A stretch of 58,564 bases of DNA. It comes from JAQUCI01 sp034932685 (GTDB taxonomy: Bacteria > Bacillota_I > Bacilli_A > Erysipelotrichales > Erysipelotrichaceae). Of this stretch, positions 1 through 7,372 are shown piece after piece. The stretch's first letter is position 1. Every line of letters starts with the position of its first letter. Under the pieces are notes generated by a model that was not told the DNA's origin, ran no database searches, and was given only the letters and a program-made list of their open reading frames with translations. The stretch is from NCBI GenBank assembly GCA_034932685.1, contig JAYFOM010000009.1, positions 1 to 58,564 on the forward strand, given 5' to 3'. A program made the translations under genes and the position numbers.

Positions 1-1
1 T

Positions 2-139
2 TCTATGGCTTTTTCTCATTATAAAAGGCATGAAGAGTTGTACTATTTTTGGCAAAATAAGGTAAACAAGCATCTTCATGCCTTCTTCATTTTATCAAAT
101 TATATATCTTTTTACTATACTTCTTTGTCAACAGGCTGA
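2..139 (+). other. Possible 3' end of a CDS entering from the left edge
   Basis: One plus-strand frame is open from base 2 to a TGA at 137-139 (45 codons, rich in Phe, Tyr and His) and is followed at once by a hairpin with a T-run. A stop next to a terminator is what the end of a gene looks like. The peptide matches no family I recognise, and 45 open codons can occur by chance in AT-rich DNA, so this is a weak call. Confidence 0.2.
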
Positions 140-140
140 A

Positions 141-168
141 ACATTGTCGCCAAGCGACAATGTTTTTT
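141..168 (+). terminator. Intrinsic terminator, possibly bidirectional
   Basis: A perfect 10-bp stem (141-150 with 154-163) closes a CAA loop and is followed by TTTTTT on the plus strand. It lies between the left-edge open frame and the stop of the minus-strand lipoprotein gene. On the minus strand the T-run is weak, so it best serves plus-strand transcription entering the window. Confidence 0.75.
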
Positions 169-170
169 AA

Positions 171-1115
171 TTAGGAAATCGGTTCAACGATTACATATGG
201 TTGTAATTGGAAAGGCTTAGGTGCAACATTACGATCAGCCCACATATAGAACCATCTTTCAAGTGGATAGTAATAATAGCCATCTTGCCAATGATCTGAA
301 GTATCATATGGATCAGCGAAGATTAACATATCATCACCTAAACCAGGAGTACCCATTGAATCATAGCCAATGATCACTTGCCAATGACCATCCCAATCAC
401 CCCATTCAACCATGATTGGACGATTGGCATTTAGATGGGTTAATAACCATTGTACAAAATAACTTTCACTGGCGTCCATTACCCAATTTTCACTTGCATC
501 ATCATTATCAGATGTATAAAGTGACATTGCAGAAAATGTTTTAGGTAAGTTGCCTGTGTCATTACCACTAACACCATCAGCTAGTGTAAGAAGCTCAGAA
601 TCACTAAATGTTTCACGATAAGATGTTTCTACAACTCTAAAGCTAGCGTTGTTTAAAAAGTAATTGGTAATATCAGCAACGGTTGTTCCATACTCATGGA
701 AGTTATTAGCGCTGCCTGGTAGTGCATTTGCGACATCATCATCTACTGAAGAACCCATGGCGATTGCCAGTTCCATTTCATCAGCTATGACACCGAAATG
801 ATTTAAAACCATTAATGTTGCGACGTTACCACATGACCATTCGGTCGTTTGTTGTGCAGTCTTGAAGTTTGTGATAATGGTCAGGTGATCATTACTAACC
901 ATGTTATAGAAATCAGGATTGACATAATACATGCTATTAGCATTGTCACCAGCATTTCCATAAGCGTCAGCACCACCATACTCATCATAATCGACCAATT
1001 CTAATGCTTCACCTTTAGTCTTTAAACCACTTGTATCTGTGTCTTTTTCAAGAGGTTTACTACAACCAGTAAGCGTTAAAAGGGCCACAACAAAAACAAT
1101 CAAAAATCTTTTCAT
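171..1115 (-). CDS. Secreted lipoprotein with C39-like papain-fold peptidase domain
   Basis: Residues 1-18 form a lipoprotein signal peptide ending in a lipobox (LTGC, Cys18), so the protein should be anchored on the outer face of the membrane. Cys95 lies in WSCGNVATLMVLNHFG, the pattern around the catalytic Cys of Peptidase_C39_2-like proteins (QQ...SCGPA). HWQVIIGYD supplies a likely catalytic His244, and FADPYD a likely Asp268. The linker at 19-80 is low complexity. Members of this group are cysteine peptidases or inactive papain-fold proteins; the substrate is unknown. The gene is monocistronic, has a near-consensus promoter and a palindrome over its predicted start, and diverges from a PTS operon. 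Confidence 0.75.
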   Translation of the reverse strand: MKRFLIVFVVALLTLTGCSKPLEKDTDTSGLKTKGEALELVDYDEYGGADAYGNAGDNANSMYYVNPDFYNMVSNDHLTIITNFKTAQQTTEWSCGNVATLMVLNHFGVIADEMELAIAMGSSVDDDVANALPGSANNFHEYGTTVADITNYFLNNASFRVVETSYRETFSDSELLTLADGVSGNDTGNLPKTFSAMSLYTSDNDDASENWVMDASESYFVQWLLTHLNANRPIMVEWGDWDGHWQVIIGYDSMGTPGLGDDMLIFADPYDTSDHWQDGYYYYPLERWFYMWADRNVAPKPFQLQPYVIVEPIS

Positions 1116-1144
1116 TTTTTCTCCTTCTGTTTCTTATATCAAAC

Positions 1145-1171
1145 TTTGTGTTTACAATCATTAAACACAAA
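1145..1171. repeat. 10-bp inverted repeat over the predicted transcription start of the lipoprotein gene
   Basis: TTTGTGTTTA (1145-1154) is repeated inverted at 1162-1171 with a 7-nt spacer. The minus-strand -10 box is at 1176-1181, so transcription should begin near 1169, inside the palindrome. It could be a repressor operator or a 5'-end stem-loop of the mRNA. Confidence 0.6.
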
Positions 1172-1175
1172 TCGG

Positions 1176-1204
1176 ATTATATATAATTTTTTTTAATGTG
1201 TCAA
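1176..1204 (-). promoter_or_regulatory. Consensus sigma-A promoter of the C39-like lipoprotein gene
   Basis: Read on the minus strand, TTGACA (1199-1204) is followed after exactly 17 bp by TATAAT (1176-1181), a full match to the housekeeping consensus. The predicted leader is about 54 nt. Confidence 0.8.
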
Positions 1205-1231
1205 TAGTTAATTTCATTTTTTTTAATGTGT
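1186..1231. repeat. 16-bp direct repeat with 30-bp period between divergent promoters
   Basis: A followed by eight T and AATGTGT occurs at 1186-1201 and again at 1216-1231. The first copy overlaps the -35 box of the lipoprotein promoter; the second ends one base before the -35 box of the PTS promoter. A 30-bp period is close to three helical turns, so both copies face the same side of the DNA. Confidence 0.65.
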
Positions 1232-1232
1232 A

Positions 1233-1261
1233 TTGCTACTAATATTTCTTAGTGCTATAAT
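1233..1261 (+). promoter_or_regulatory. Sigma-A promoter with extended -10 for the PTS operon
   Basis: TTGCTA (1233-1238), 17-bp spacer, TATAAT (1256-1261), with TG at 1253-1254 giving an extended -10. The leader to the first gene is about 83 nt. I see no sigma-54 (-24/-12) promoter, which drives some mannose-family PTS operons. Confidence 0.75.
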
Positions 1262-1350
1262 GTTCATAATATAGTGAATTTTGTAGCAAAAAATATTTAA
1301 TAGTTATCAGTTGTATCGAAGTGTTTAGGGCTAGATGAAGGAGGTATTTC

Positions 1351-1824
1351 ATGGCAGATCCTAATATTGTTTTGGTGAGGATAGATAACCGTTTAGTTCA
1401 TGGTCAAGTTGGTTGCCAATGGGTTGGTATCGCTAATCCTAACTTAATTGTTGTAGCGGATGATGAAGCCGCAAATGATCCAATTCAGCAATCACTGATG
1501 AAGATGACCGCAGACTCAATGGGTGTCGGTATCCGTTTTTTTACGGTTCAAAAGACAATCGATGTTATCCATAATGCAAGTCCAAAACAGCGAATTTTTA
1601 TTGTTGTTAGAACACCAGCACAAGCACGTACTTTAATAGAAAACGGTGTCCCAATTAAATCATTAAATGTTGGCAATATGCATTACACTGAAGGGAAAAG
1701 AGTACATGATGAGCCACATGTCTATGTTGATGATAAAGATGTTGCTGATTTTGAAGCAATCAAAAAGTTAGGCGTTGATATATATATTCAAATCGCCCCT
1801 GGGGATAGGAAATACACAATTTAG
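1351..1824 (+). CDS. PTS mannose/fructose/sorbose-family IIB component
   Basis: The N-terminal motif RIDNRLVHGQV places the phosphorylated residue at His17, matching the IIB proteins of the mannose-sorbose family (RIDxRLIHGQV). The length of 157 aa is usual. It takes phosphate from the IIA protein in the cytoplasm and passes it to the sugar carried by IIC-IID. The start has an AAGGAGG site at 1338-1344. It is the first gene of a IIB-IIC-IID-IIA operon; IIA is last and separate, as in GalNAc/galactosamine- and sorbose-type systems. The substrate cannot be read from this sequence; a nearby amidohydrolase of the NagA family hints at an amino sugar. Confidence 0.9.
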   Translation: MADPNIVLVRIDNRLVHGQVGCQWVGIANPNLIVVADDEAANDPIQQSLMKMTADSMGVGIRFFTVQKTIDVIHNASPKQRIFIVVRTPAQARTLIENGVPIKSLNVGNMHYTEGKRVHDEPHVYVDDKDVADFEAIKKLGVDIYIQIAPGDRKYTI

Positions 1825-1829
1825 GTATT

Positions 1830-1847
1830 ATCAGTATTTTTACTGAT
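1830..1847 (+). other. Intercistronic hairpin between IIB and IIC
   Basis: A 7-bp stem (ATCAGTA with TACTGAT) closes a TTTT loop between the IIB stop and the IIC ribosome site. There is no downstream T-run, so it is more likely an RNA stability or processing element than a terminator. Confidence 0.5.
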
Positions 1848-1864
1848 TAATAAAGGAGGAGATT

Positions 1865-2635
1865 ATGCAGATCACATTAGTTCAAGGCATTATGCTCACT
1901 GTGCTAGCAATGATTTGCGCCGTCGATGCGGCTACTGAAGCTTTTTTCTGGTTCAGACCGATCGTTGTCGCTTTCTTTGCTGGTATCATCCTTGGTAATG
2001 TACAATTAGGTTTAGCTGCTGGTGCAGTTGCTGAATTGTCATACCTTGGTCTATTAACTGTTGGGGGAACTGTTCCACCAGATCCATTGATGGCTGGCAT
2101 GATGACCACAGTCATCGCTTATACAGCCAATGTTTCAGCCGAAACGGCACTTGGATTGGCACTACCTTTTGCTTTACTAGCACAATGGTGGGGAATCTTT
2201 ACTAACACCAGTTATGCTGGTTTTATGAAGCCGCTTGAGGAAAGAGCTAAACAAGCAGATATCCAGGGATTCTGGCGAATCATGGTTATCTCATTAGTCA
2301 TCAAATCAGTGGGTTATGGAATCATTACTTTCTTGTCTACTTACTTGATGCAAAACCTTATTGCAGGCTTTGTTAGTTCATTCCCAGTATGGTTGATTCA
2401 TGGGTTTGAAGTTGCAGGTGGTATCTTACCAGCTGTAGGTCTTGGATTACTATTACGTATTATGTTAAAAGGAGAAAACGCTCCCTATCTATTCTTAGGT
2501 TTCTTAATGGCAACATTCTTGAGCTTAGGTAATGTATTACCAATAGCAATCGCTGCCATCGCAATAGCGCTCATTGGTTATTATAATGATCGTCGTATTG
2601 CTAATCAGGGAGGTGAACAACATGACGGTATCTAG
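1865..2635 (+). CDS. PTS mannose/fructose/sorbose-family IIC permease
   Basis: A very hydrophobic 256-aa protein of the size and character of IIC permeases in this family. The GLAAGAVAELSYLGLLTVGGT segment with the following PPDPLMAG loop is the typical conserved region of AgaC/SorA-like IIC proteins. With IID it forms the membrane channel that moves and phosphorylates the sugar. The start has AAGGAGG at 1855-1861. Its last 14 bases overlap the IID start, so the two subunits are translationally coupled. Confidence 0.9.
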   Translation: MQITLVQGIMLTVLAMICAVDAATEAFFWFRPIVVAFFAGIILGNVQLGLAAGAVAELSYLGLLTVGGTVPPDPLMAGMMTTVIAYTANVSAETALGLALPFALLAQWWGIFTNTSYAGFMKPLEERAKQADIQGFWRIMVISLVIKSVGYGIITFLSTYLMQNLIAGFVSSFPVWLIHGFEVAGGILPAVGLGLLLRIMLKGENAPYLFLGFLMATFLSLGNVLPIAIAAIAIALIGYYNDRRIANQGGEQHDGI

Positions 2636-3416
2636 AAATAAATTAACTAAAAAAGATATTACCGAAATGAGCGTTTTATCAATTTTTGAACAAATTCCGT
2701 TCAATTTTGAAAGAATGCAAGCTGGTGGCTTTACATATTGTATAGCACCGACTCTTAAGAAAATTTATGGTGATCAAAAAGATGAAATCGCTGATGCAAT
2801 GATGAGCAATATGGATTTCATCAACACAGAACCACATATGGCTACATTCTTGATGGGTCTTATCCTTTCACTTGAAGAAGCAGGGGAAGATCGTCAATTG
2901 ATCAAGAATATTCGTGCTGGTTTGTTTGGTCCTTTAGCAGGCTTAGGAGATGCAATTTTCTGGTTTACATTGCTGCCAATTTCAGCAGCTATTTGTGCAT
3001 CATTAAGTCAACAAGGATCAGTATTAGGTCCAATTCTTTACATCGTTTTCTGGGCTGCAATGGCTATTTTACCACGTATTTGGTTAGGCCAATTAGGTTA
3101 TGATCTAGGCGTTGGTGCTGTTGAAACAATACGTGAAAATGCGGCCGCAATAACTAAAGGCGCTGGTATTTTAGGTGTTATGGTTATTGGTGGCTTAATT
3201 CCAACTTATGTAAGTGTTGGTTTTAGTGAATCACTAATTCTGTTTGATGTAGTTGGTGTTCAATCGATCTTTGATTCAATCATTCCTAATTTATTACCAT
3301 TAGGATTAGTATTCTTGATCTTCTACTTATTCAAGAAAAAGAATATGAATGTAATTCAATTGATTGTTATTATCATCGCTTTATCAATCGCAGCTTCATT
3401 CTTAGGAATTATGTAA
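2622..3416 (+). CDS. PTS mannose/fructose/sorbose-family IID component
   Basis: 264 aa. The N-terminal half is soluble, with the FNFERMQAGGF and FNTEPHMA-like regions (here FINTEPHMATFLMGL) typical of IID, followed by GPLAGLGDAIFW and C-terminal membrane segments. IID is the second membrane subunit of the transporter. I chose ATG 2622 because GGGAGGTG (2608-2615) lies just upstream; an earlier in-frame ATG at 2574 lies deep in IIC. A strong hairpin without a T-run follows the gene, separating it from IIA. Confidence 0.9.
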   Translation: MTVSRNKLTKKDITEMSVLSIFEQIPFNFERMQAGGFTYCIAPTLKKIYGDQKDEIADAMMSNMDFINTEPHMATFLMGLILSLEEAGEDRQLIKNIRAGLFGPLAGLGDAIFWFTLLPISAAICASLSQQGSVLGPILYIVFWAAMAILPRIWLGQLGYDLGVGAVETIRENAAAITKGAGILGVMVIGGLIPTYVSVGFSESLILFDVVGVQSIFDSIIPNLLPLGLVFLIFYLFKKKNMNVIQLIVIIIALSIAASFLGIM

Positions 3417-3422
3417 AAACAA

Positions 3423-3453
3423 AAGCTCAACAGGTCAAAAGCCTGTTGAGCTT
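3423..3453 (+). other. Strong intercistronic stem-loop between IID and IIA
   Basis: A perfect 12-bp stem (3423-3434 with 3442-3453) with a 7-nt loop, followed by ATTAAAGGAG rather than T residues. It ends four bases before the IIA ribosome site. It may protect the 3' end of the IIB-IIC-IID message or partly attenuate IIA. Confidence 0.65.
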
Positions 3454-3468
3454 ATTAAAGGAGTACAA

Positions 3469-3897
3469 ATGATAGGAATTATCATTACTGGTCATGGTGA
3501 ATTTGCGAGTGGTCTTTATTCTTCATTAACCATGATTGCTGGTAAATTAGATGATGTTGCATGTGTAACTTTTACTCATAATGAATCTGAAATAGAACTT
3601 AAAAACAAACTAGTGGCGGCAATCACTACTATGCAAGGTTGTGATGAGATAATCATCATGTGTGATCTTTTAGGTGGGTCACCATTTAAACAAGCAGCCA
3701 CACTTAGTATTGAGGATAAAAGATTAAAAGTTATCTATGGTGTAAACTTAGGAATGTTACTAGAACTAAGCATTGCTCGCAACACGCCACAAACAACAGA
3801 ACAAGTTATCAACAAGATGATTGATAACGGAAAACGTAATATTGGATTATATAGCTATACTTTGATTGACGAAGAAGAAATAGTAGAGGGAATTTAA
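3469..3897 (+). CDS. PTS mannose/fructose-family IIA component
   Basis: The N-terminus MIGIIITGHGEFASG carries the HGxxA-type motif of EIIA-Man, with His9 as the residue phosphorylated by HPr. DLLGGSPF (about residue 66) is the conserved DLxGGSPxN-type segment. 142 aa is a full IIA domain with no fused IIB. It starts at ATG 3469 after AAAGGAG. It closes the PTS operon and ends in a bidirectional terminator shared with the nagA-like gene. Confidence 0.92.
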   Translation: MIGIIITGHGEFASGLYSSLTMIAGKLDDVACVTFTHNESEIELKNKLVAAITTMQGCDEIIIMCDLLGGSPFKQAATLSIEDKRLKVIYGVNLGMLLELSIARNTPQTTEQVINKMIDNGKRNIGLYSYTLIDEEEIVEGI

Positions 3898-3917
3898 AAA
3901 AGCCGTAAGGCTTTTTT
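3896..3917. terminator. Bidirectional terminator between PTS IIA and nagA-like gene
   Basis: Six A, then a short GCC/GGC stem with a GTAA loop, then six T, so a T-run is present on each strand. It lies between two convergent genes and overlaps both stop codons. Confidence 0.8.
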
Positions 3918-5124
3918 ATTTGACAATATAGTTTAGATACGTAGGATTTTCATAACTTTTATTCTCTTTTACATCGTATACTTTCTTACCTTCTACATAG
4001 GTCGCGATTACCTCATAAGCATCATCAATGATTACAATATCGGCGTCTTTCTTTTCTTTGATTGAGCCTTTTTTATGATCGATCTTCAATACTTTAGCTG
4101 GGTTAAGAGAAGCCATGATAACCGCTTCGCTCATTGGGATCTTTATAATCTCAACCCAATTAGAAATACCAAACAAGGAGTGTTTAGTGCTACCATCAAA
4201 GACATTACGATAATCACGAAGTAAGAAGTCTTCACCAACTGAATAAGCACCACGATCAGGTAAGTTATAGTTTCCAACTGGCATGCCACTCATAACGCCT
4301 TCATCAGCGATAATACATAGTTTATCTTTTCCTTTTAAGTTGTAACATAACTGTAAGAAATCAGCACTTGTATGACGTAAATCAGAGTTTATTTCATTGA
4401 ACACTCTTTGATCTAAAAGAACAGCACCAATGACACCTAAATCTCTTTGATGCATTGGTCGCATGCAGTTACCCGTTTTTTGACTTATGATAGCACCTTG
4501 ATCAATTGCGGCTTTTGCTTCATTAAAGGTTGCATTAGTATGTCCTAAACAGACGTTAATGCCCCGCTCAATACAAAAATCGATGATAGCTTTGTTGCCG
4601 CTAACTTCGGGAGCTAAAGTTACGGTTGTTATTCTGCCTTTGGCGCTGTCATAAAATTTCTGCATTAGCTCAAGATTAGGTTCTACTACCTCTTCAGGCA
4701 TAACTGAGCCAAGTCTTTCTAAACTAATAAAAGGGCCTTCCATATGAATTCCTAATATTCTAGCACCATCATTAACTGTATCCATCGCTTCAATGATAGC
4801 CTGATGATTTTTTAAGATATGGGGTAAGTAATGATTAGTAGGGGTAAATGCGGTAATGCCGCAGGTTGTGACCGCTTTAGCTAGATTTAATATTTCATCC
4901 TTATTTGGTGACATTGCATTATATCCTTTATAACCATGGATATGCATTTCAATGATACCAGGGATGATTCTTGCATTTTGATAATCAATGATATTAATAT
5001 CGTTGTACTTGACAAGATCATCAGCTGTGATGATTTTTTTAATCTTGTCATTATCAACTAAAATACCACCATTGATCAAGCCGCGATCACTATAAATTCG
5101 CTGTGATTTTATTATATATGACAT
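3916..5124 (-). CDS. nagA: NagA-like N-acetylglucosamine-6-phosphate deacetylase, divergent metal site
   Basis: A 402-aa amidohydrolase of the NagA type. Visible family elements: metal-binding HIHG (His61, His63), HMEGPFIS with Glu129, CLGHTNA with His195, His251, and Asp274 in IIADEG, the position of the catalytic Asp (TDA). The segment that is normally THLFNAM reads SQKTGNCM, so the metal His expected near 216 is replaced by Lys. NagA removes acetate from GlcNAc-6-P in the cytoplasm, feeding NagB. The convergent PTS could supply a phosphorylated amino sugar, but this is inference. The altered site means the substrate may differ (another N-acetyl amino sugar phosphate). Confidence 0.7.
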   Translation of the reverse strand: MSYIIKSQRIYSDRGLINGGILVDNDKIKKIITADDLVKYNDINIIDYQNARIIPGIIEMHIHGYKGYNAMSPNKDEILNLAKAVTTCGITAFTPTNHYLPHILKNHQAIIEAMDTVNDGARILGIHMEGPFISLERLGSVMPEEVVEPNLELMQKFYDSAKGRITTVTLAPEVSGNKAIIDFCIERGINVCLGHTNATFNEAKAAIDQGAIISQKTGNCMRPMHQRDLGVIGAVLLDQRVFNEINSDLRHTSADFLQLCYNLKGKDKLCIIADEGVMSGMPVGNYNLPDRGAYSVGEDFLLRDYRNVFDGSTKHSLFGISNWVEIIKIPMSEAVIMASLNPAKVLKIDHKKGSIKEKKDADIVIIDDAYEVIATYVEGKKVYDVKENKSYENPTYLNYIVK

Positions 5125-5143
5125 AGTGATTCTCCTTAAGTTG

Positions 5144-5152
5144 ATTTTATCA
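5144..5152 (-). promoter_or_regulatory. Extended -10 promoter of the nagA-like gene
   Basis: The minus strand reads TGATAAAAT, an extended -10 with no clear -35. Transcription should begin near 5137, exactly at the ribosome site AAGGAG (5132-5137), leaving a leader of about 13 nt. Confidence 0.5.
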
Positions 5153-5245
5153 CAATGTATATATAATACTAGTTATCATGTAATATATTTTAATGAACTT
5201 GATTAATATGTGCGTTATTAAATTGATTATGATATCATTATTAAA

Positions 5246-5254
5246 TGATATAAA
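5246..5254 (+). promoter_or_regulatory. Extended -10 promoter of the VanZ-family gene
   Basis: TGATATAAA at 5246-5254 is an extended -10 without a recognisable -35. The predicted start is near 5261, only a few bases before the AAGGAG ribosome site at 5266-5271. Confidence 0.45.
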
Positions 5255-5278
5255 TCATGATGATTAAGGAGTGACTAT

Positions 5279-5743
5279 TTGAACCAGAAGACAAAGCGTG
5301 ATTTGATATATCGTTGGCTAGCTGTAATAGCTTGGATGATTATCATTTATATATTATCTGACCAACCAGCAAGCATATCTGATGAGTTAAGTGTTGGTAT
5401 TCTTGATCGGGTGTTCTCAATTTTTGGCATTGATATTTACTTAGATCAAGACTTACTGCAGTTTTTCAACTACATTATTCGAAAAAGTGCTCATTTTGTG
5501 ACATTTTTTACTTTGGGTATTTTGCTTTGTCATGCGATTATCAAAAAAGCTATTGTTAAGGAATATCTTATTGTAGTTGGTATTGCTTTTTTATATGCTG
5601 TCTTTGATGAAGTTCATCAGTTATTTGTGGTTGGTAGAAGTGGACAGATCAGTGATGTTATCATTGATGTTGCTGGCGTACTATTAGCTGTTTTAATCTA
5701 TTATTTTTATGATTCAAAAGTAAGACAGCGTAATCAAAAGTAA
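5279..5743 (+). CDS. VanZ-family membrane protein
   Basis: A 154-aa polytopic membrane protein. RKSAHFVTFFTLGIL, then FDEVHQLFVVGRSGQISDV, are the hallmark segments of VanZ-like proteins (KxxHfxxy.. and DExhQxfxpgRxgxxxDv). Four membrane helices are apparent. VanZ gives low teicoplanin resistance in enterococci by an unknown route, and most chromosomal members have no assigned role. The start is TTG 5279, chosen because AAGGAG lies seven bases upstream. It stands alone between nagA and the yqeG operon. Confidence 0.85.
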   Translation: MNQKTKRDLIYRWLAVIAWMIIIYILSDQPASISDELSVGILDRVFSIFGIDIYLDQDLLQFFNYIIRKSAHFVTFFTLGILLCHAIIKKAIVKEYLIVVGIAFLYAVFDEVHQLFVVGRSGQISDVIIDVAGVLLAVLIYYFYDSKVRQRNQK

Positions 5744-5777
5744 CATCATGTTTATTGTTTATTAGCCCAATTACATT

Positions 5778-5786
5778 TGATATAAT
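5778..5786 (+). promoter_or_regulatory. Extended -10 promoter of the yqeG operon
   Basis: TGATATAAT (5778-5786) is a perfect extended -10. The predicted start near 5793 coincides with the AGGAGG ribosome site at 5793-5798. Confidence 0.6.
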
Positions 5787-5805
5787 CAATTTAGGAGGAT
5801 TCGTT

Positions 5806-6333
5806 TTGAAAATATTCTTACCAGATTTATATATTGAAAACTTTCAAAGATTAAATGTTGATTTTCTTAAACAAAAGAAGATTAAGCTATTGATCTGTGA
5901 TATTGATAATACATTAGTGCCTTATGATCAAATCAAACCAGATGAAGAAGTGATTACCTTTATAAATAAAATAAAAGCCAATGATATCATATTGGTACTG
6001 ATTTCCAATAATAAAACTGATCGTGTCAAAGCGTTCGCTGATGGATTAGATTTAGCAATTTATTCAATGGCACACAAACCTTTAAAAAAAGCTTACTTGA
6101 AGGTATTACAAGAACATAATCTTGATAAAAGCATGGTCGCGGCGATTGGTGATCAGTTATTGACTGATGTTTTAGGAGCAAAAAGATGTGGTATATATGC
6201 TATACTAGCTAAGCCATTAGTTAAAAGAGATATAAATTACACGAAGATCAATCGTTTCATAGAGAAATTTGTGTATTGGATCTTAACGCGATTTTATGGT
6301 TTTGATAAAGGGAGATTTGATGAACAAGTGTAA
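5806..6333 (+). CDS. yqeG: YqeG family HAD IIIA-type phosphatase
   Basis: 175 aa. LLICDIDNTLVPYD is HAD motif I (DxDNT), LVLISNNK is motif II, and AIGDQLLTDVLGAKRCGI is motif IV. This is the YqeG subfamily, whose substrate is not established; its operon partners act in ribosome assembly. I chose the TTG start at 5806 because AGGAGG (5793-5798) is seven bases before it; the earlier in-frame TTG (5755) has no ribosome site and lies upstream of the promoter. Its last 14 bases overlap yqeH. The yqeG-yqeH-yhbY-nadD-yqeK-rsfS-yqeM order follows Bacillus, without aroE. Confidence 0.88.
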   Translation: MKIFLPDLYIENFQRLNVDFLKQKKIKLLICDIDNTLVPYDQIKPDEEVITFINKIKANDIILVLISNNKTDRVKAFADGLDLAIYSMAHKPLKKAYLKVLQEHNLDKSMVAAIGDQLLTDVLGAKRCGIYAILAKPLVKRDINYTKINRFIEKFVYWILTRFYGFDKGRFDEQV

Positions 6334-7372
6334 GGGATGTGGCGTTGTCATACAATATGATAAGCCAAATGATTTTGGGTATTCACCTAAAAAAGATGTT
6401 GATTTTTGTCAACGATGTTTTCGTTTAAACAATTATGGTGATCTCACTTTCTCAGCTAAAGATAAACTGAATAGTCATGATATATTACAAAAAGTAAAAG
6501 CACTTAATGCTTTGATACTTTGGGTAGTTGATTTATTTGATCTTGAAACAGCCTTGCAAGAATCGATCAATCGTTTTTTAAATGATTCCGATATTATCAT
6601 GATCGCTACTAAAAGGGATCTTTTGCCATCTAGTCTTGGGGCTGAAAAGCTAGGAAGATATCTAAGACAAAGACTAAAAGATAACGATATCAAGGTAAAA
6701 GCAATTGTTGTTATTGGTGAACATGGCTATGATGGTAAAGAAGAGATAATGAATGTTTTTAAACTTTATCGTAAGAAACGTGATGTTGTGATCATTGGTA
6801 ATACTAATGCTGGTAAATCGACGATCTTAAAGAATGTGTTTGCGATCAAAGATGTTACGATTAGTCATTTTCCTGGCACCACATTAGATTTAATACCTAT
6901 TAATCAAAAAGACTATGTTTTATATGATACACCGGGATTTAACCGAAATAATAACACGCAAATACTAATGGCGGATAATAAACTTAAATCAATTGTGGTT
7001 AAAAATAGGATCAAACCAATTGTTTATCAATTAAATGATGATCAAACACTATCGGTCGGTGGATTGATAAGATTGGATTTATATGGTTGTGATAATGTTA
7101 GTGTCGTTGGTTATTTCAGTGATCGCCTGTTGATTCATCGAAGTAAAACAAGTAACGCTGATGAGTTATGGCAAAAACAATATGGTCATATGCTTGTACC
7201 AAATCTTAGTGAAACATATAATTCTCAGAAGAAAAGCTTGAATTTTGTTGGTACTAAGTTTGATATCGTTATTTTAGGACTTGGTTGGTTTTGCGTTAAT
7301 GGACATATTGATAAAATTGAATATAGTGGCGATCTTCAAATTGAAGTTTTAACAAGAAAGGCGATGATTTAA
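6320..7372 (+). CDS. yqeH: YqeH, circularly permuted ribosome-assembly GTPase
   Basis: 350 aa. An N-terminal zinc finger (CKGCG ... FCQRCF) precedes a GTPase domain in permuted order: TKRDLL (G4) first, then GNTNAGKST (G1), FPGTTLD (G2) and YDTPG (G3). This order defines the YqeH/YlqF-type cpGTPases; YqeH is needed for 30S subunit assembly. The start is ATG 6320 behind AAAGGGAG; an upstream ATG at 6296 has no ribosome site. The stop and the next start share a base (TAATG), indicating coupled translation. Confidence 0.93.
   Translation: MNKCKGCGVVIQYDKPNDFGYSPKKDVDFCQRCFRLNNYGDLTFSAKDKLNSHDILQKVKALNALILWVVDLFDLETALQESINRFLNDSDIIMIATKRDLLPSSLGAEKLGRYLRQRLKDNDIKVKAIVVIGEHGYDGKEEIMNVFKLYRKKRDVVIIGNTNAGKSTILKNVFAIKDVTISHFPGTTLDLIPINQKDYVLYDTPGFNRNNNTQILMADNKLKSIVVKNRIKPIVYQLNDDQTLSVGGLIRLDLYGCDNVSVVGYFSDRLLIHRSKTSNADELWQKQYGHMLVPNLSETYNSQKKSLNFVGTKFDIVILGLGWFCVNGHIDKIEYSGDLQIEVLTRKAMI

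Noticed and set aside
25..84. 12-bp inverted repeat AAGGCATGAAGA ... TCTTCATGCCTT near the left edge
   Set aside because: The 36-nt loop and lack of a T-run make it a poor terminator, and I could not link it to an IS end or operator. It may be chance or a remnant of an element outside the window.
1205..1350. Sigma-54 promoter for the mannose-family PTS
   Set aside because: No GG-N10-GC (-24/-12) element is seen, while a good extended -10 sigma-A promoter is present and no LevR-like activator gene is nearby.
5755..5805. Longer N-terminus for YqeG from the TTG at 5755
   Set aside because: It has no ribosome site and lies upstream of the -10 box at 5781-5786, while TTG 5806 has AGGAGG at the right spacing.
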